Positions 22,441-35,117 of a stretch of 64,000 nt of DNA are shown piece after piece; the stretch's first letter is position 1, and each line of letters starts with the position of its first letter. Made by a program: the position numbers and the translations under genes. Source of the DNA: Salvator merianae (Eukaryota; Chordata; Lepidosauria; Squamata; Teiidae). The DNA is taken from the NCBI GenBank assembly GCA_003586115.2, contig QVOM02000034.1, positions 106,048,462 to 106,112,461 on the forward strand, read 5' to 3'. A model generated the notes under the pieces. It was not told the origin of the DNA, did no database searches, and was given only the letters and a program-made list of their open reading frames with translations.

Positions 22441-23654
22441 TTGACAAAGCAAAGTCCTTATGTAGGCAAAGACTTAAATTGATTTATTTATTTATATTTT
22501 TATCCTGCCCTGTATCCTGCCCTACTTTTTAAATGAAGCCGCTAGACCATGAAAACAACCTAACGTTGGCTCCCAACACTATTAAAATCTGGAGACAAAT
22601 TTTTATACAAAGTCAAGTAATTCTTTATTATCTCTTTCCTATCCAGCTCATAAAACAGCTTTTTCTATGAACAGATTTGAAGTTTTATCATCAGCAGTTT
22701 TTAAGAGAAGGTTTAACAAGGTTCCTTATTCCAATCATTTGTTTCTGTGTAAATGTGAAACTACTGCTGTCAGGATTTATACACTGTGCAGATTCCTAGG
22801 GTATTCCAATGTTTCTTATGTTTCTTGGTTATTATCTGATCCCAATTGTTTCCTATAGAGTTGCCAGAATTTGTAGCACTGCTGTTGAAATAAGACAAAA
22901 ACTGGATCTATCAGTTTTAGGTTTTAGGTGGCCAGTTATTTCTGATGAAACACTAAAGGCAGTGAGCCTGTATGTTACCTATTCATTGATTACTGAATTT
23001 GAACAACAAGGAAATGGTAAAATATAAAACTGAAGCAGCACAGTTCGTACTCTCCAAAACAATAAAATAGCAAACAATACCTTACCAAAATTATTTTTAC
23101 TAGTTCCAGATGTAGCTTAACATATCCCCAATATGCCAGGAGAGAAATGAAACTCAGAGGTTGCAGAAGTTGGAACCAGGAGTCACCACTAAAAAGGTCT
23201 GTTCCTTTGTTCAATAGACTAAGAGGGTCATAGAAAAGGGCTTCAGGTGATGGCCATACAATTTCAAATATATGCGTTTTAGTACACATTTTTTTCTAAA
23301 TAACCATTTTTGTGAACAACATGTATTTTTGGAGATCATTTCCCCTAATATACACATTCTTGTGCATATATTTTCCCCAAATATGCCCTTTTATTGGTTA
23401 ACTGCATCTAAATATCCATAGGAATGTGAATATAGAAATCCACTTGTTGAAAGCAAATTAAACCCATTTGTCTCTCATGCATTATATAGAGTATTTTAAT
23501 ACAGGTGGATGGAGAGACCCAACAGTCCCAGTGGCCAAAGCCTACTTGAATAGAATATACTGTATATTTGATGTCCCAGAATTCTTTCGTACAATCATGA
23601 GCTTTGTAGCTTTAAAAGTTCCTCAGCAGTCCAGTTTACATGGGTTTGTTTTAC

Positions 23655-24390
23655 TTTTTTATAACATTTATACTCCAGCTTTCTTAAAATACTCACAACA
23701 GTGCTCATTATTGCTCATCATATTTTGCTTACAACAGCCCTGTGAAATTAGGCTGGGAGCCAGTGAGTAGATCAAAGTCATGCAGTGTGCTACCATGAGC
23801 AAATGGAGATTTGGATTCTGTCCACACTTATCTACCTGGCATGATCCAGCAGGACTGGGCCAGACTGGAGCTGTTCCAGCAGTTGGACTGCTCAACTGAT
23901 CTGGAACAAACCTTCTGCACTTGAAAGGCTGTTCCAGGACAATCCCCATGCTGGGTCTGAAGATCATGCAATCTTTGGAATTCCCTTCTGGGTTCTCTGA
24001 TAGCTAGGAACTGAAGTTTCTCACCTTGGAGCCCTGGAGGGACCTATTTCAGCAGCACAACGTGGTGCGCTGCTGAAATAGATCTCCCTGCTAGACTGGC
24101 CCACGGAGGCATGCACCCTTCTGCATGCCTCCTGTGCTGGTTTTGCACTCTCTAGACTGCTGGTAGACCTTTTAAAAAAGGTTTAGCAGTATCCTGGTCT
24201 AGGTGACGCACTTTGTCCACCAGTGTATATGGAGTGGGTCTAATAAGAGGTGGGGTCTGTTATGTACCACTCCAGCATGGAGAAGGTCACCACTGGACTC
24301 CTCGCCAGAGTGGTGCACAGGAAAATGCAGAAGTGCCCTTGAATTCAGAGATTTCTAGCCTGACATTCTAACCACAGTACTACCTTGACT
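23655..24390 (-). repeat. MIR-like tRNA SINE, split by a group B MITE
   Basis: On the minus strand this is a MIR/CORE-type SINE. On the + strand it reads TTTATACTCCAGCTTTCTTA, CTTACAACAGCCCTGTGAAA, GCTGGGAGCCAGTGAG, then after the insert GAATTCAGAGATTTC and CTGACATTCTAACCACAGTA. The MITE at 23814-24338 interrupts it at the GATTTGAATTC position (the SINE's B-box side). Confidence 0.7.
23814..24338 (+). mobile_element. Group B MITE (525 bp) inside a MIR-like SINE
   Basis: Starts GATTCTGTCCACACTTATCT and ends ATGCAGAAGTGCCC. The flanking TTG (23811-23813 and 24339-24341) is duplicated; removing the element with one TTG restores the SINE sequence GAGATTTGAATTC. The body has GGAACTGAAGTTTCTCACCT and a hairpin with 13-base arms at 24044-24056 and 24069-24081 (CTATTTCAGCAGC). 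No coding capacity. Confidence 0.8.
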
Positions 24391-25190
24391 CTCATGACTG
24401 AATTCTGAAACCCCTAATCTAGGGTTCAAAATGTCTTAAAATCACTTAATCCTGTGGTATGAGGATCAGGTTTTGATCAACCAGCAAATTCAGACAAGCA
24501 GGATTCTGTCATTGCAGCAGCTGAAAATACTATCCTTATTTTTAAATGACTGCATTTTTAGCTAAGAGAGATGGTTAATCCAACTAAACTGATGTATAAA
24601 TTCCCAAATCCCATGGTTTTTAATCTGAAATCAAAAGTAAAAACTACTTATAACAGCAAGAGCTTTTATTTGTTGTGCATCGTATGTGACTGAGGATTCT
24701 GGGGCTGGTTTTAATATGTGAATAATTTTCAGCTGAAATAGAACTGCCCTTTCTCTGTGGGATGCTTGATTTTATAAACAGATCAGCTTTCCATGGATGG
24801 GGAGCTGATAAGAATTTGCCACTCAGGTATTGCTGAGCAAGAAACATGCATGTGTACAAAATACATTTGTATCAGAAGTGTATTGTATATTTTTAAAGTT
24901 TTTTTAAAAAAGTTTTAAAAATATATATTTTATAGCAAACGAGACATAAAAGAGTGAAACAATGCAACAAAAATGAAACAATGCAGCATAAGAGAAAATG
25001 AAAGAAAAAAAGAGAAAATTGCTTATTGTATGAAAGTCAGCTTAAATTTTAAAAAAGCTCATTAAATATGGACCATTTCACGTGATATTAATCAATCACT
25101 CTATTCTGTTGAAAAAGAAAACTGGTCACAAATTGACAAACAGCATGTATCAATAATCCAAGACTGTAAACCTAAATCTGGAATAACTGT

Positions 25191-26490
25191 GGCTATTTCC
25201 ACATGACGTGCATTATTCCATACTACATGGAGTGGATTATGGATCAGATTTTTAAAAAATTAATATTTTTATACATATGAAAAAAACTATGCATCTTGAT
25301 ACATATAACATATTCAACATATCCTTATTATTGTTATTATTATCTTTTAATCTTCCTCCTCCCCCCACCCCCAGCCTCAGTCTCTGCCCAAATTATTCAC
25401 TGGAAGACACTTTGTATTTGTTGCGATCATTCTATGTTCTCCGGATTTGCCATCAAATATTCTTTCACTTTAGTCCATTTTTCTCTTGTTACTCTTCTAC
25501 ACTTTTGAAATTGATACATTTCCTTTATTTCATTGATTATTTGAAATCTCATCTAATCCACAATATATTTAAACCATTTTTTCTTGGTCTACTTCATAGC
25601 GTCTTTCCATCCGTAAGCCAAGACATCAAGAGTTGATCTATAATAATTTTTTCCTCCTCATTCCAAACATTCCCATTCATAATATGACTTATACATATCT
25701 ACTTTGCTGAAATAATACTTTTTTGTAATACTTTATTAATTTCTTCTTCAGTCATTTTCCAGAATATCTGTACTTTTTCACATAACCAAAACATGAATAT
25801 GTATACCTTTCATTGGACAACCGTGCCAACAATTAGAGTTTGAATTCCTAAAAATGTAAGCTAATTGGCAGACCATTCTATATCATTTATAAATAACTTT
25901 CTTTCTTAATTCTTTTACTCTTATTTTGTTTTATTTTATTGATATTATTTATTTGTTTCGATATCCCTCATTTCTATTCTTGAATCTTCTTTCCTCATTT
26001 GAGTGGATTATGAATCAGACTGAGCAGTCTGGCCCAAGACTGGAGCGGGGGATGGTGGAATGGGCCAAGGGCTGATTGCATTGCGGCAGCCCAGCCTGAC
26101 TGGCACCTTTGAAAGCTGGGAACAAAAGTTCAAAGCCTCTGAAGTTGTCTGCTGGGGCTGTTTTAGCTGGTTACCTAGCAGCAGTGCACTTCCATGGCTG
26201 CTTTTGGGAGCCAGTTGAAATGGCATCAGACTCCAAGTGCCAGGTAGACCAACCCAGTTGATCTGTGCCATTTGCACTAGAGCAGCTGGAAAATGCCTGG
26301 GGGATGGCTCTTCGGTGGTGTCTATTGGAATGGATGTCGATGCTGTTTGCTTGCTGAGGCCCACTCCAATGCCACATTCCATGCAGACGTGGCATTTCCA
26401 CAGGAGGCATGGTTTCCCAGTAGGCTGGTCCACAATGTGGACAAGGCAGTCCGTGGGGGTTGCTGGCCTGGTTGGATCCTGCCTGACTTT
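25191..26490. mobile_element. MITE-like unit hosting an L1-like insertion
   Basis: Sequence left of 25249 and right of 26001 appears to be one older element: GGCTATTTCCACATGACGTG at its left, and after the insert CAGTCTGGCCCAAGACTGGA, TGAAAGCTGGGAACAAAAGT and AGCAGCAGTGCACTTCC, which follow group B order loosely. The right end is not defined. Confidence 0.4.
25249..26000 (-). mobile_element. L1-like LINE fragment with 19-bp target duplication
   Basis: The 752-bp insert is flanked by copies of GAGTGGATTATGRATCAGA at 25230-25248 and 26001-26019 (18 of 19 match). The insert starts TTTTTAAAAAATTAATATTT on the + strand, so its A-rich 3' end lies at left and it is on the minus strand. A long target duplication with an A-rich 3' end is the mark of target-primed (L1-type) insertion. 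The interior is T-rich on this strand and probably a 3' UTR and end of ORF2, but I recognise no coding domain. It is 5'-truncated. Confidence 0.65.
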
Positions 26491-26828
26491 TCAAAGTTGC
26501 GTAATCATTGTTTGCTAAACCCTAGGCATGAAGACCTCCTAGTTCTTACTGAAAGCAAGAGTTCCAAAATTCGTGGTATGTAATGGGAAAAGTATATTAC
26601 ATTATACTGACTCTTGAAAAACTGTCTGAGAAATTTTCTGAATATCATCCCAGAAAGGAAAATATTTGAGCAAGCCCATATGGTTAAGCACATCATCTTC
26701 CATGTTATATAACATGGGGTACAGCTCCGTTATGCAGTAAGGGCATCCTCAGTTTCGCTAGTCCCCATTGGGCTAATGGAAATTGACACATTAAGGTGCC
26801 TTTGCTGCATAATGGAGATGCAGCCAAG

Positions 26829-27130
26829 GGACATTATTGCACTTACCTATGCAAATCCTGAGCTGTGGATCCAGACCAGGCAAGGCTGGTCCCAATCTAT
26901 TCTGTACCAGCTCCGGCACTGATCCTGAAGGCTGGGAATGAAAGTTCCTGCTTCAGAGCTTTGAAATTGCATGCTGGTAGACCTCAATATGGAAGTCTAC
27001 CGTATTCTGGCCCAGAAATGGACTAGAAGGGCACTTTGAGTGTCCTGATCCAGAATATGTTCAGTCTCGTGCATACAGAGTATACCAGAGGGGATGGGTC
27101 CTCTCTAGTCTACACTCTTTCTTTTGATGC
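26829..27130 (+). mobile_element. Group B-like MITE, partial
   Basis: Starts GGACATTATTGCACTTACCT, then GGATCCAGACCAGGCAAGGC, GGCTGGGAATGAAAGTTCCT and CCAGAAATGGACTAGAAGGG, in group B order with internal loss. The right end is uncertain. Confidence 0.5.
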
Positions 27131-28046
27131 TGTTCATGTGCATGCTGGATCTTGGATACAGATACAGATAAGGGGGGGAAATAACGGGAAACCTAGAATC
27201 TCTTCTGGATTTCCCACAATAGCTTTGCAACACGTTTTTTGCAAATTGCAAACAGCATTGCATTGGAAAGGCCAATGCAGTCTGGTAGCCCAAATGCAGT
27301 ACTGAGAAGATCACAGGGTTTCCTTCACATTTAGAGGCAGTCTTAGTCTTTCTTTAACAACACCGAAATATCCGTATAATTTCATTTTATGGTTGGGTCT
27401 TTTCTTTGATTTGATAATATGGGATGTTCTATCTCTTTATTCCAAAACTGTTGTGGCTGTACATTTGTTAGATACATGTTTATTGGATTACTGTGTGCAT
27501 TAGGTATTTTCCTTCTGCTTACTGTTTTTCAAAGTGTAACAAAATCTTAGAAGCTGTGAATCCTTTATGTTTTCCAGAGAACTAGTATGGTGCAAGATGT
27601 GAGGGATGGCTCCCCTTTCATTATTCCAAATCCTTTTCCGTAATTTTTTTTATTCATTATATCAAATGTCCTGCTTTTCTGCCATTGATATATTGCTCAC
27701 ATGGTTTGCAAATGAGGAATTAATATACAACAGATGCAACTATAAAAATACAGAAGATGCACAACACTGACTATGTTTTTTTAGAAACCTCAGTGTCAGC
27801 CATCACAAATAAAATTAACCTTTTATAACCCCTTGGGATGTTGCATTTTATTTTATCTTTGCATTAGGAGAAGCACACATCTTTTCTCTTCAGTTGAAAT
27901 AACGGCAGCTCCAAGGCTGGGATCTGGAGACAAATGGCAGGTTTTTGTAGTGTCCGGGTATGTGTAAGGATCAAGATACATGGCTTTGTAAATAGTGCAT
28001 GCTGCTAAATTACAGTCTCTGCCTCCATCTCTGCTCCTTGACCATG

Positions 28047-28275
28047 TTGGTTGAGACCAAAAGGAACTGGAGTCCAATAACATCTTAAAGGTTAACTGCT
28101 GCTAATAGATAGGTGTGTGGAACTGTATAAATGGTATATTCCACTCTGAGCCCTCTGAAGTGCAGCTTAAATGATTTACAGCACAAGTTTTTCTAGGCAA
28201 CAGCATATGAAAGCTTATGCTACAATAAACCAGCTACTCTCTGAGGTGCTACAGTTCTTCAAGGCTTACTGTAAA
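28047..28275. repeat. Dispersed reptile repeat, second copy
   Basis: CATATGAAAGCTTATGCTAC and CTACTCTCTGAGGTGCTACA match the repeat at 20196-20302. Left of it, AACTGGAGTCCAATAACATC and TTAAAGGTTAAC may be part of the same unit. Class not assigned. Confidence 0.4.
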
Positions 28276-29079
28276 TAGAAGTGCTACTTTTCAAATAGAA
28301 ATGTGGCCTGATTTAGAATATTACAGAACACTACAAATCAATCTATTTTGATTCTGCTGATCATTTAATATGTAATCCGACTGGGCTTTTTTCAATTGCC
28401 CCTTTAAGAAAAAGCATCCCTTCTGTAGAGGCACAAAAAATGGCAAACAGTTAACTGATTAAGCACCCAAAGCCTTCCTCATTTTTCCACACTCCAGTCT
28501 TTGTTCATCTCCAAGTCTGGCAAGAGGTGCTACTCACTGATTGGCTTCTCATATGCCTGATTTTCCATGTCCCTGATTGGTCACTTGCCTATAGCAACTG
28601 TTCCCATGCTGTGATTAGCTACCTTTCCCACCTCTGTGCTTATGCAGCTTCCTGCACAACAAAAAGAAAGATGCCTTCAATGTTATTAAACCCTGAATGA
28701 GGAAGGGACCCATTCCCAGACTTTGAGATGGGGTAAGGCAATTGCAGGGAGAATACATCTGTGATTACAGCCTAAAATTTGCCCAGAGAGTGCTTCATTA
28801 AGTGTGTCTGTTTGCATCCTTAGTAATGGTCTCATTTTAAAGTTCATGTGTATCATCATAGTGCATGCAGTTTCTGATTAAGTCCTGATAACTAGGTTTC
28901 TTTAACCTTAGTTGGGAGGGTGATGAATTCATGTGCTGGAGAAAGACCATAGTGGTTCATATAAAAGAGGTCAAGTTCAGTAGCTCCTGCAACCTTCACT
29001 CTGTTGTTAGGGCCTACTGATACAGTTTGGTTGTATTTAGGTGTAGTAAACAAAAATGCCTTGTGGACTGTAGTGTGTG

Positions 29080-29260
29080 GCCCTCATATTCTCATCTCAT
29101 CTCTAATCTACTTTTTCTAGTCTAGAATGTTCATGGTGGGGGCGGACCAACATGTGAATGATCCCACCTGTGAGCCAACTCTAAGCTACATCAGGTGTGT
29201 GTGAGAATTGCTGATTTTAACCAAAATGTGTGTGTGTTTTGTCATTTTTACTGAGTGTGA
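29080..29260. mobile_element. Group G-like MITE fragment
   Basis: CTAGTCTAGAATGTTCATGG, GACCAACATGTGAATGATCC and CACCTGTGAGCCAACTCTAA match the interior of the group G elements at 55331 and 58163. The ends are not clear. Confidence 0.5.
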
Positions 29261-29263
29261 GCT

Positions 29264-29573
29264 GAGCAGTTCTGCACATACCAATAGTCTGATCTAGAAG
29301 GGGACTACAGGCTTCCCTTCTGCACATTAGTGTGGTTTAAGGGAGTCCCTGCTCCCTTCTAGTACGCTCTGTCTGCCCAAGACAGAGTGTAGTCTAGACC
29401 AGGAGTCCCAAAATGGCCTTCTGATCTGGCTGGCTCCAAAGCTTGTTGTGTGGATTAGACCAGAACAGCCGTACCAATACTGATGGCCAGAGCAATCTAT
29501 CTCTGCTTTGGAATGGATCACTTGTTCAGGATCAGCTGATCTGGACTGCTGTCAGGCAAATGCAGAAAGGGCC
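29264..29573. mobile_element. Group B-related MITE, short form (310 bp)
   Basis: Starts GAGCAGTTCTGCACATACCA and ends ATGCAGAAAGGGCC. The interior (GATCTAGAAGGGGACTACAG, GCTGGCTCCAAAGCTTG, GACCAGAACAGCC) shares short segments with group B, much reduced. No clear duplication (GCT/TTT). Confidence 0.55.
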
Positions 29574-31474
29574 TTTGAGTAATTTTTCTGGTCTTGGAGA
29601 AAGCAAAGCACTCATCTTCTTCTCACCTTTTCTTTAAAAGATGTTGCAGCATAAACTGGGGAGCAAAAGCGATTGCAGATGGCTCAAATCTTGCATCTGC
29701 CTAATAAATCTCTTGTTTTTAAGAGTTTTTTACTTAGCTTTAAGTGCCTATGCTAGTGGGTGTGTTCTCTGTTGAAACAAACAGGGCATCTCATATATGT
29801 GTGACACAAAAATCCAGCTTTCTGCTCCTTCCTTCCTTCAGACTGAGTCCCTCCCCCCTCTTTATGGCTGACTTGTGTAAATTCAAGCCTTGATTTTATT
29901 AATACAATAAACGTTTGAAGAATGTGGGTAGAACTGGAGATCCTAAAAACCTTTGCACATGGTTAATAATCTTACAGTTTTACTTATAACAGGAATAGAA
30001 TCATATCACACCCTGTGTTATATTTAAGAAATGTTTGCAATCATCTTTAAAATAAAACAGGTTAAACTCTAATGAAGTTCAAGATAAAAGCTTTCATCAG
30101 AAATTTGCAACTAGTTTATGCTTAGCGTTGGTTTGGGACTGGGGAGTGTTTTCATTTTAATCTTTATTTAGTGGTTAAATTTTTCAGTGGGCTATTTGAT
30201 CTATCCAATCAAATATATTTTTATAGGTGAAATATAAGGAGATATGTTCTTTTATAATGGAGTATGCACATGTGCATCATTTTTATGAAGTGAAATGATG
30301 GTACACAAATGCCAAGGGAAAAGAAAAGTAATGAACTTCCATCTGTTCTACTTGGCATATTGCTTTGTGGAATTTAATGATAGTTTTGCCTATTTAAGGG
30401 GAGCTGATGGATGCTCCAGTCTGTTCACAATGACATACACTCCATAGTGTTCCCCCCCCCAGACTTTTCTTGTGCAAGGGAAGACTTATTAAAAACTTCA
30501 GTTTCGCTTTCTGTGAAGTAAGTTTTCCACTTACCACTGCCTGTTGAATATAGCAGTGATTGTTCTGTAAATGCATTGTAGAACCTACAGTCCTGTGAGT
30601 AAAATGTTATTTATGGGATGTGCCATTGGCGAGAGAATGGAAGCCGTTGTTTCAAAGTAGACCAATGGTTCTGTATACAGAAAGTCCAGTATTCAATCAA
30701 TAGCATCTCTAGCCAAGGACTGTGGAAGACTGCTGTTTAAAACTATAGGACCTTTATCAGTCTCTGTAGAAAATATTAATCTAGGTGAACTAATGGTATT
30801 AAGTTGCCTCTTATGTTTCTAAGCAATTTTTAAAGATCTCTGCTTTTTCTGGGCCTCCTAAAAATCTTTTGGTTGCCTCCAGACATGCAGTAAACCCCTC
30901 AATCTTCTCAGTATTACATTAGGAGTGCCAGATATACTTGAGGGATTCCCAGTGCAGTACTGATTGCAATGCACACAGTGTGTGTCACAAAGCTATTACA
31001 GGAAATCCAGCAATGACCCTAACTTTCCTGTAATAGTTCTACTTACCTGCGTGTCTGGGAGGATCTAAAGAAGATCCTGCAATTGCCTCTTGCTGTATGC
31101 CACCAGAGGTAAGGAACAACCCCTGGCTTACCTTCACGTCTGTGAAACAGTAAATGTGACCAGCCTGAGAGGGACTACTGGAAGCCAGCCAAGCGCACAA
31201 AAAACAAAAGAAAGGGTACAGATGCTTGGCTGCCTTCTGATAGTTCCTCTTGGGCCAATTATGTTTACTGTTCACCAGACATGAAGGTAAGCCAGGGGTT
31301 GCTGCTCATATCTGGTTGTACACAGCAAGAGGCAATCACAGAATCTTCTTTAGATCCATCATTGCATCTTGTAATCTGGAGGCAACCTGAGAGACCTATT
31401 AGAATAGCCTAGGTTGATTGGGGGAAATTGTTTACTTTGCAACAGCAGAACAAAATGATGAGTGATAAGACAAT
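29574..31474. other. Intron stretch with no recognised feature
   Basis: AT-rich intron. A short direct repeat (GGTAAGNNNNCCCCTGGCTTACC-like segments near 31110 and 31285, GTAAGCCAGGGGTTGCT) suggests a small inverted unit around 31060-31380, with GAGGCAAT and TTCTTTAGATCC parts on both sides. No family assigned. Confidence 0.35.
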
Positions 31475-32054
31475 GGCCCTTTTTGCACTTACCTTAGCAG
31501 AACGTTCTAATTAGCAGGCTTCAGGTTGGTGAAGTTGGAGTCTGCTGAGTGCTATATGCACTTGCCAACCAGGGAAACGACTCCAAGCTGATCAGCAGAG
31601 GGAGTGGTGCGGATGGGAATCCGCTAGACAGGAAATGAGGTCACAAATCATAGAGGCACGGATGCAAAGATAGGTCTGGTAATCCGAACCATAGAGTACT
31701 GCTTCAAAGCTAGAGGGGCTCCTTTCGGAGCTGTCTTTGAAATGGCAGCCAGGCTGCGAAGCCCAAAGGGCAAACTGGGTTGCGAAGCAGCGGACCGCAC
31801 CTGCGCAGCCACGCCAACTGCTCCCCGCTGCCATTTTGAGCCAGGAAGCAGTGTGAAAGCAACTTCTCCGATCTGTGCTTGATCTTGCAGGTCGGAATCA
31901 AGACAGACAATTACTTGTTTAGCCTTCCCTAGCTTCAGGTATGTATCAGGCAAGCCTCGGTTAGAAACGGGAGAGGCGCCCGCCCGCGGGAGTGCGAATC
32001 CTCCGTTCCAGCGAGCAGCCAAGAACGGTCTACTGCTGAAGTGCGAACAGGCCC
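31475..32054. mobile_element. Group C MITE (580 bp)
   Basis: Starts GGCCCTTTTTGCACTTACCT and ends GTGCGAACAGGCCC, flanked by AAT on both sides (31472-31474 and 32055-32057). The body is CpG-rich, with CCCGCGGGAGTGCGAATCCT and TTCGGAGCTGTCTTTG. It has one unit of the ~20-bp GCGAAGCAGCGGACC motif that is repeated in the other C copies. No coding capacity. Confidence 0.85.
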
Positions 32055-32084
32055 AATGATGTGAAGAAACCATTCTCTGCACAG

Positions 32085-33100
32085 AACAAATGGCCATAAG
32101 AAATGTTTGCAAGATCAGACCAATGACCCAGTTATTTCAGCAACCAGATGCTTAATATTCAGACCATTTCTGCACTTATCTGCCTGGCCTGGTTCAGTAG
32201 GACCAGGTCAAGCTGGAGTGGTTCCAACATCAGAAACAACCCCACTTCTTGGAACAAGCTTTTCACACTCAGAATGCTGTTCCAGGGCAGCCCCTGTGCA
32301 GGCTCTGAAGATCACACAATATTCGGAGTCAGCTTCTGGGTTCTCCAATGACTAGGAACTAAAGTTTCTTGGAGCCTGAGGAGGACCCATTTCTGCAGCA
32401 TAATTTGGTGCACCACTGAAATGGCTCCCCTGTTAAACCAGAACAGAGAGACATGTGCCTTCCACGTGCCTCCCTGTTCTGTTCTGTGGGCACCTGGACC
32501 ACCAATAGACCTGTTAAAACAGACCAACTGGTATTCTGGTCTAGGTGAGCATTTTGGATGCCTAAACTGGGCTGTGCAGTGTCCAGTGCAGATACAGCGT
32601 GCTAGCCCAGGTAGGGCCTCCTCTTAAACTGGTTTACCATATGGAAGGGAGGCCTCTAAAACCCCTTCCTGGACCAGCTGAAGGGTAGGTGCAGAAAGAC
32701 CATCAGAAGCAGGACATGAGCATGATAGCTTTCTCCTTGCTCATGCTCTCCTAGCAGCTGATCTGTAGAGGTATGCCATCACTAAATTACTAGTGCTAGC
32801 AGCCGTTGATATTCCTAAGCTCTGTGAATTTGTCCAGCCCATTTTGAATTGATCCAAGGTATCCCATGGTAGTAAATTTCATTAATTAAGTATATACTCT
32901 GTTCTCAATGTTCATTGGGTAACCCATAATTCTAATACAGTATTTTAGTAAAGGAAGGAAGACTTTCCATATACCTTTTTTCTTCAGCACCAACCATTTT
33001 CTGTATCTTTATGAAGCTGCCTTGTCTGTTTTCTAAAGTAAAAACATAAAAAGCCAGATGTTGTAACCTTTCCTTACATAGGAATTGCCCTAGCTACTTC
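32085..33100 (+). repeat. Dispersed repeat (GCCCATCTAGTCC group J), split by a group B MITE
   Basis: Left part: CAAGATCAGACCAATGACCC and AACCAGATGC. Right part, beyond the MITE: GTCCAGCCCATTTTGAATTG, CATGGTAGTAAATTTCATTA and AAAGGAAGGAAGACTTTCC. These match the layout of the copy at 39729-40035. The class (SINE or LINE) is not resolved. Edges approximate. Confidence 0.5.
32162..32702 (+). mobile_element. Group B MITE (541 bp)
   Basis: Starts GACCATTTCTGCACTTATCT and ends GTGCAGAAAGACCA. TCA flanks both sides (32159-32161 and 32703-32705). This is the best-preserved group B copy. It contains GTTCCAGGGCAGCCCCTGTG, GAACTAAAGTTTCTTGGAGC, GCACCACTGAAATGGC and AAGGGAGGCCTCTAAAACCC. It has no transposase frame. 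Confidence 0.85.
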
Positions 33101-33134
33101 ACTATTTTTTTTGTGATAGACTTAAATAATATAA

Positions 33135-33709
33135 GGCTGTATTTGCACTTATCTTCAGTAGACCTGACCAGAGCAGGACGCCCTGGTCCAGGATAAGCAA
33201 TTCATTCTAAGCTGGGATGAATTACTCCTGGCACGGAACAAGGCCGTCTGCATTGGGACTGCCAGTTCCATGCCATCCCCCGCTCCAGCTCCGAAGCCTG
33301 CGGCAGCTTCAGAACTGGTGCAGGATGCCTTTGAATGCTCCAAAGGCTAGGAATCAAAGTTCCTGATCTTTGGCACTCCCAGGGGGAGCCATTTTAGTAG
33401 TGCACCTTGTAATGCTTCCAAAAAGGGTTCCCCATTGTATGTGGAACACAAAGTGTGCTGCCCACATGCCTCCCTCTTTCGATATATCACTCCCTAGTAC
33501 CCCAGGAGACCTTGAAAAAGAGATCTACTGGTAGACTGAACCAGGATGCCATTTTGGGCTCTCTAGCCTGGTCTGTGCTCTGTCCTGTGTAGATGGAGCA
33601 TAACAGGTAGAAGCAGGGTCTCTCTGGTCTGCTCTAAGATACAGTTGAAAGAGGCCCAGAAGTGGACCATGATCTAGAACAACAATGAGTACGGAATTTG
33701 GGTAAGGCC
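33135..33709 (+). mobile_element. Group B MITE (575 bp) with damaged right end
   Basis: Starts GGCTGTATTTGCACTTATCT after TAA (33132-33134) and ends GGGTAAGGCC before TAA (33710-33712). The right terminus lacks the TGCAGAAA part, a small deletion within the 14-base end. The body includes AGGAATCAAAGTTCCTGATC and CATGCCTCCCTCTTTCG. Confidence 0.75.
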
Positions 33710-34134
33710 TAAAATGATGGGGCTGGATTGATAAGTAAGTTATGATTAAAAACACTGTTGAAGCAATCAGAACCACAGCATGAAACCTTGCCAGGAGGGT
33801 GGGAAGCTATACCATCTGTGCCTGGCGTGAGGCTGGGCTGCCCACCTTTTTGGCTCCTGTGGCAAGATCCTGCTGGCTCCTGCTGGGCTTTTCCATCCTA
33901 CAGTTCTGGAGGTGTTTCCCAGTAGGATTGCTGGCCTGCTTGAGTAGAGGTGCTTCTTGAAAGGACTGAGCCCTCTAATGCAGCGCTCCAGGAAAGCCTG
34001 CAAACAACACCTGGCCCCAGTAATTGAGCTGCAGGGGCTATATTCAAGGCCTGCTGTGGTGGTAGGCCTGTCCCCAAAGGGGCAGACACCTAAGGGGGTC
34101 ACCCCTTTTGGGGACCTGCTTTGGGAGAGGAGAG

Positions 34135-34151
34135 TTAGGGTTAGGGTTAGG
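34135..34151. repeat. Short telomere-like run
   Basis: Nearly three TTAGGG units in the 5' region of the LINE. Too short for an interstitial telomere; it may be part of the LINE's own 5' sequence. Confidence 0.5.
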
Positions 34152-35117
34152 CTTTTGGTCCAGATCCTTGGGAAGGGTTGCATTTTTTCTTTTTTTCTTC
34201 TGGTGGGAAAGTTTGAAGGTTTTTAAATGGTTATTTTTTAACTTATTTATTGTTTAATACTGTTTTAGTATATTTGTTGTACAGTGTTCTGTTTGGGGGG
34301 AAGGGAATAATGTGCCAAGACAGGGTAGGAGGAGGAGAATTGTCACAGGGGGCTACTATTGCTGTGGTGATGGGCAGGGGGAGATATGGCATTGGGAGGC
34401 AGAAGCGAAAGATAAGGAGAAGGAGTATTAGATGTATTAAAGCTATCACTCCTTCTCATCTGCCTTCCAACCAGCAGAATTTGCGGGTGCCTGTCAACCA
34501 TCCCCCTGCTCTGATTGTGCTGCTATTGAATGCTACATCAGTCCAAAATAAAACATCAGTTATCCATTATTTGATTCTAGGTGAAGGGGCTGATCTGGCA
34601 TGCATTACTGACACCCGGGTGGATGAAGTGCGAGGGCCTAGTCTTACCCAGCTCTGTCCACCAGGCTGTTAAGTGCTCTAGTCTGCTGTAGTCATAGGAC
34701 TTGTATTTCTCTTTCCAGGAGGCCAATTTGCCCTAAAACTGGGTTTGAGAGCCTGTTTTTGTTGTTGGGTCAGAGAGACAGAACAGGGATGCTGCTGGTA
34801 TACAGCCGCATGGGGCTATTGCAGGGTCTTAACATCCATGCAGAGACCATTCTTAATGGACCAGCTCAGCTCTTCATGGCCTTCATGACAACCATGAGGC
34901 TGTCTCAGTATGTTATCAGTCCATCACACAAGGTAGGACATACCCTCAATTTGGTCTTTGCTATAGGGTGGATTGGTGAAAATCCATTGATAGGAGGGCT
35001 GGTGGAACACCCATTGTCATGGATGGATCTTTCACTGGTGAGATTTGGACTTGCAGTGGCATCTCCCCTCTGCAGGGATGAGGGATGTTTTTAAATGGTC
35101 CAACTCCAGAGACAAAT

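Noticed and set aside
34135..34151. Interstitial telomere
   Set aside because: Fewer than three TTAGGG units; too short and located in LINE 5' sequence.
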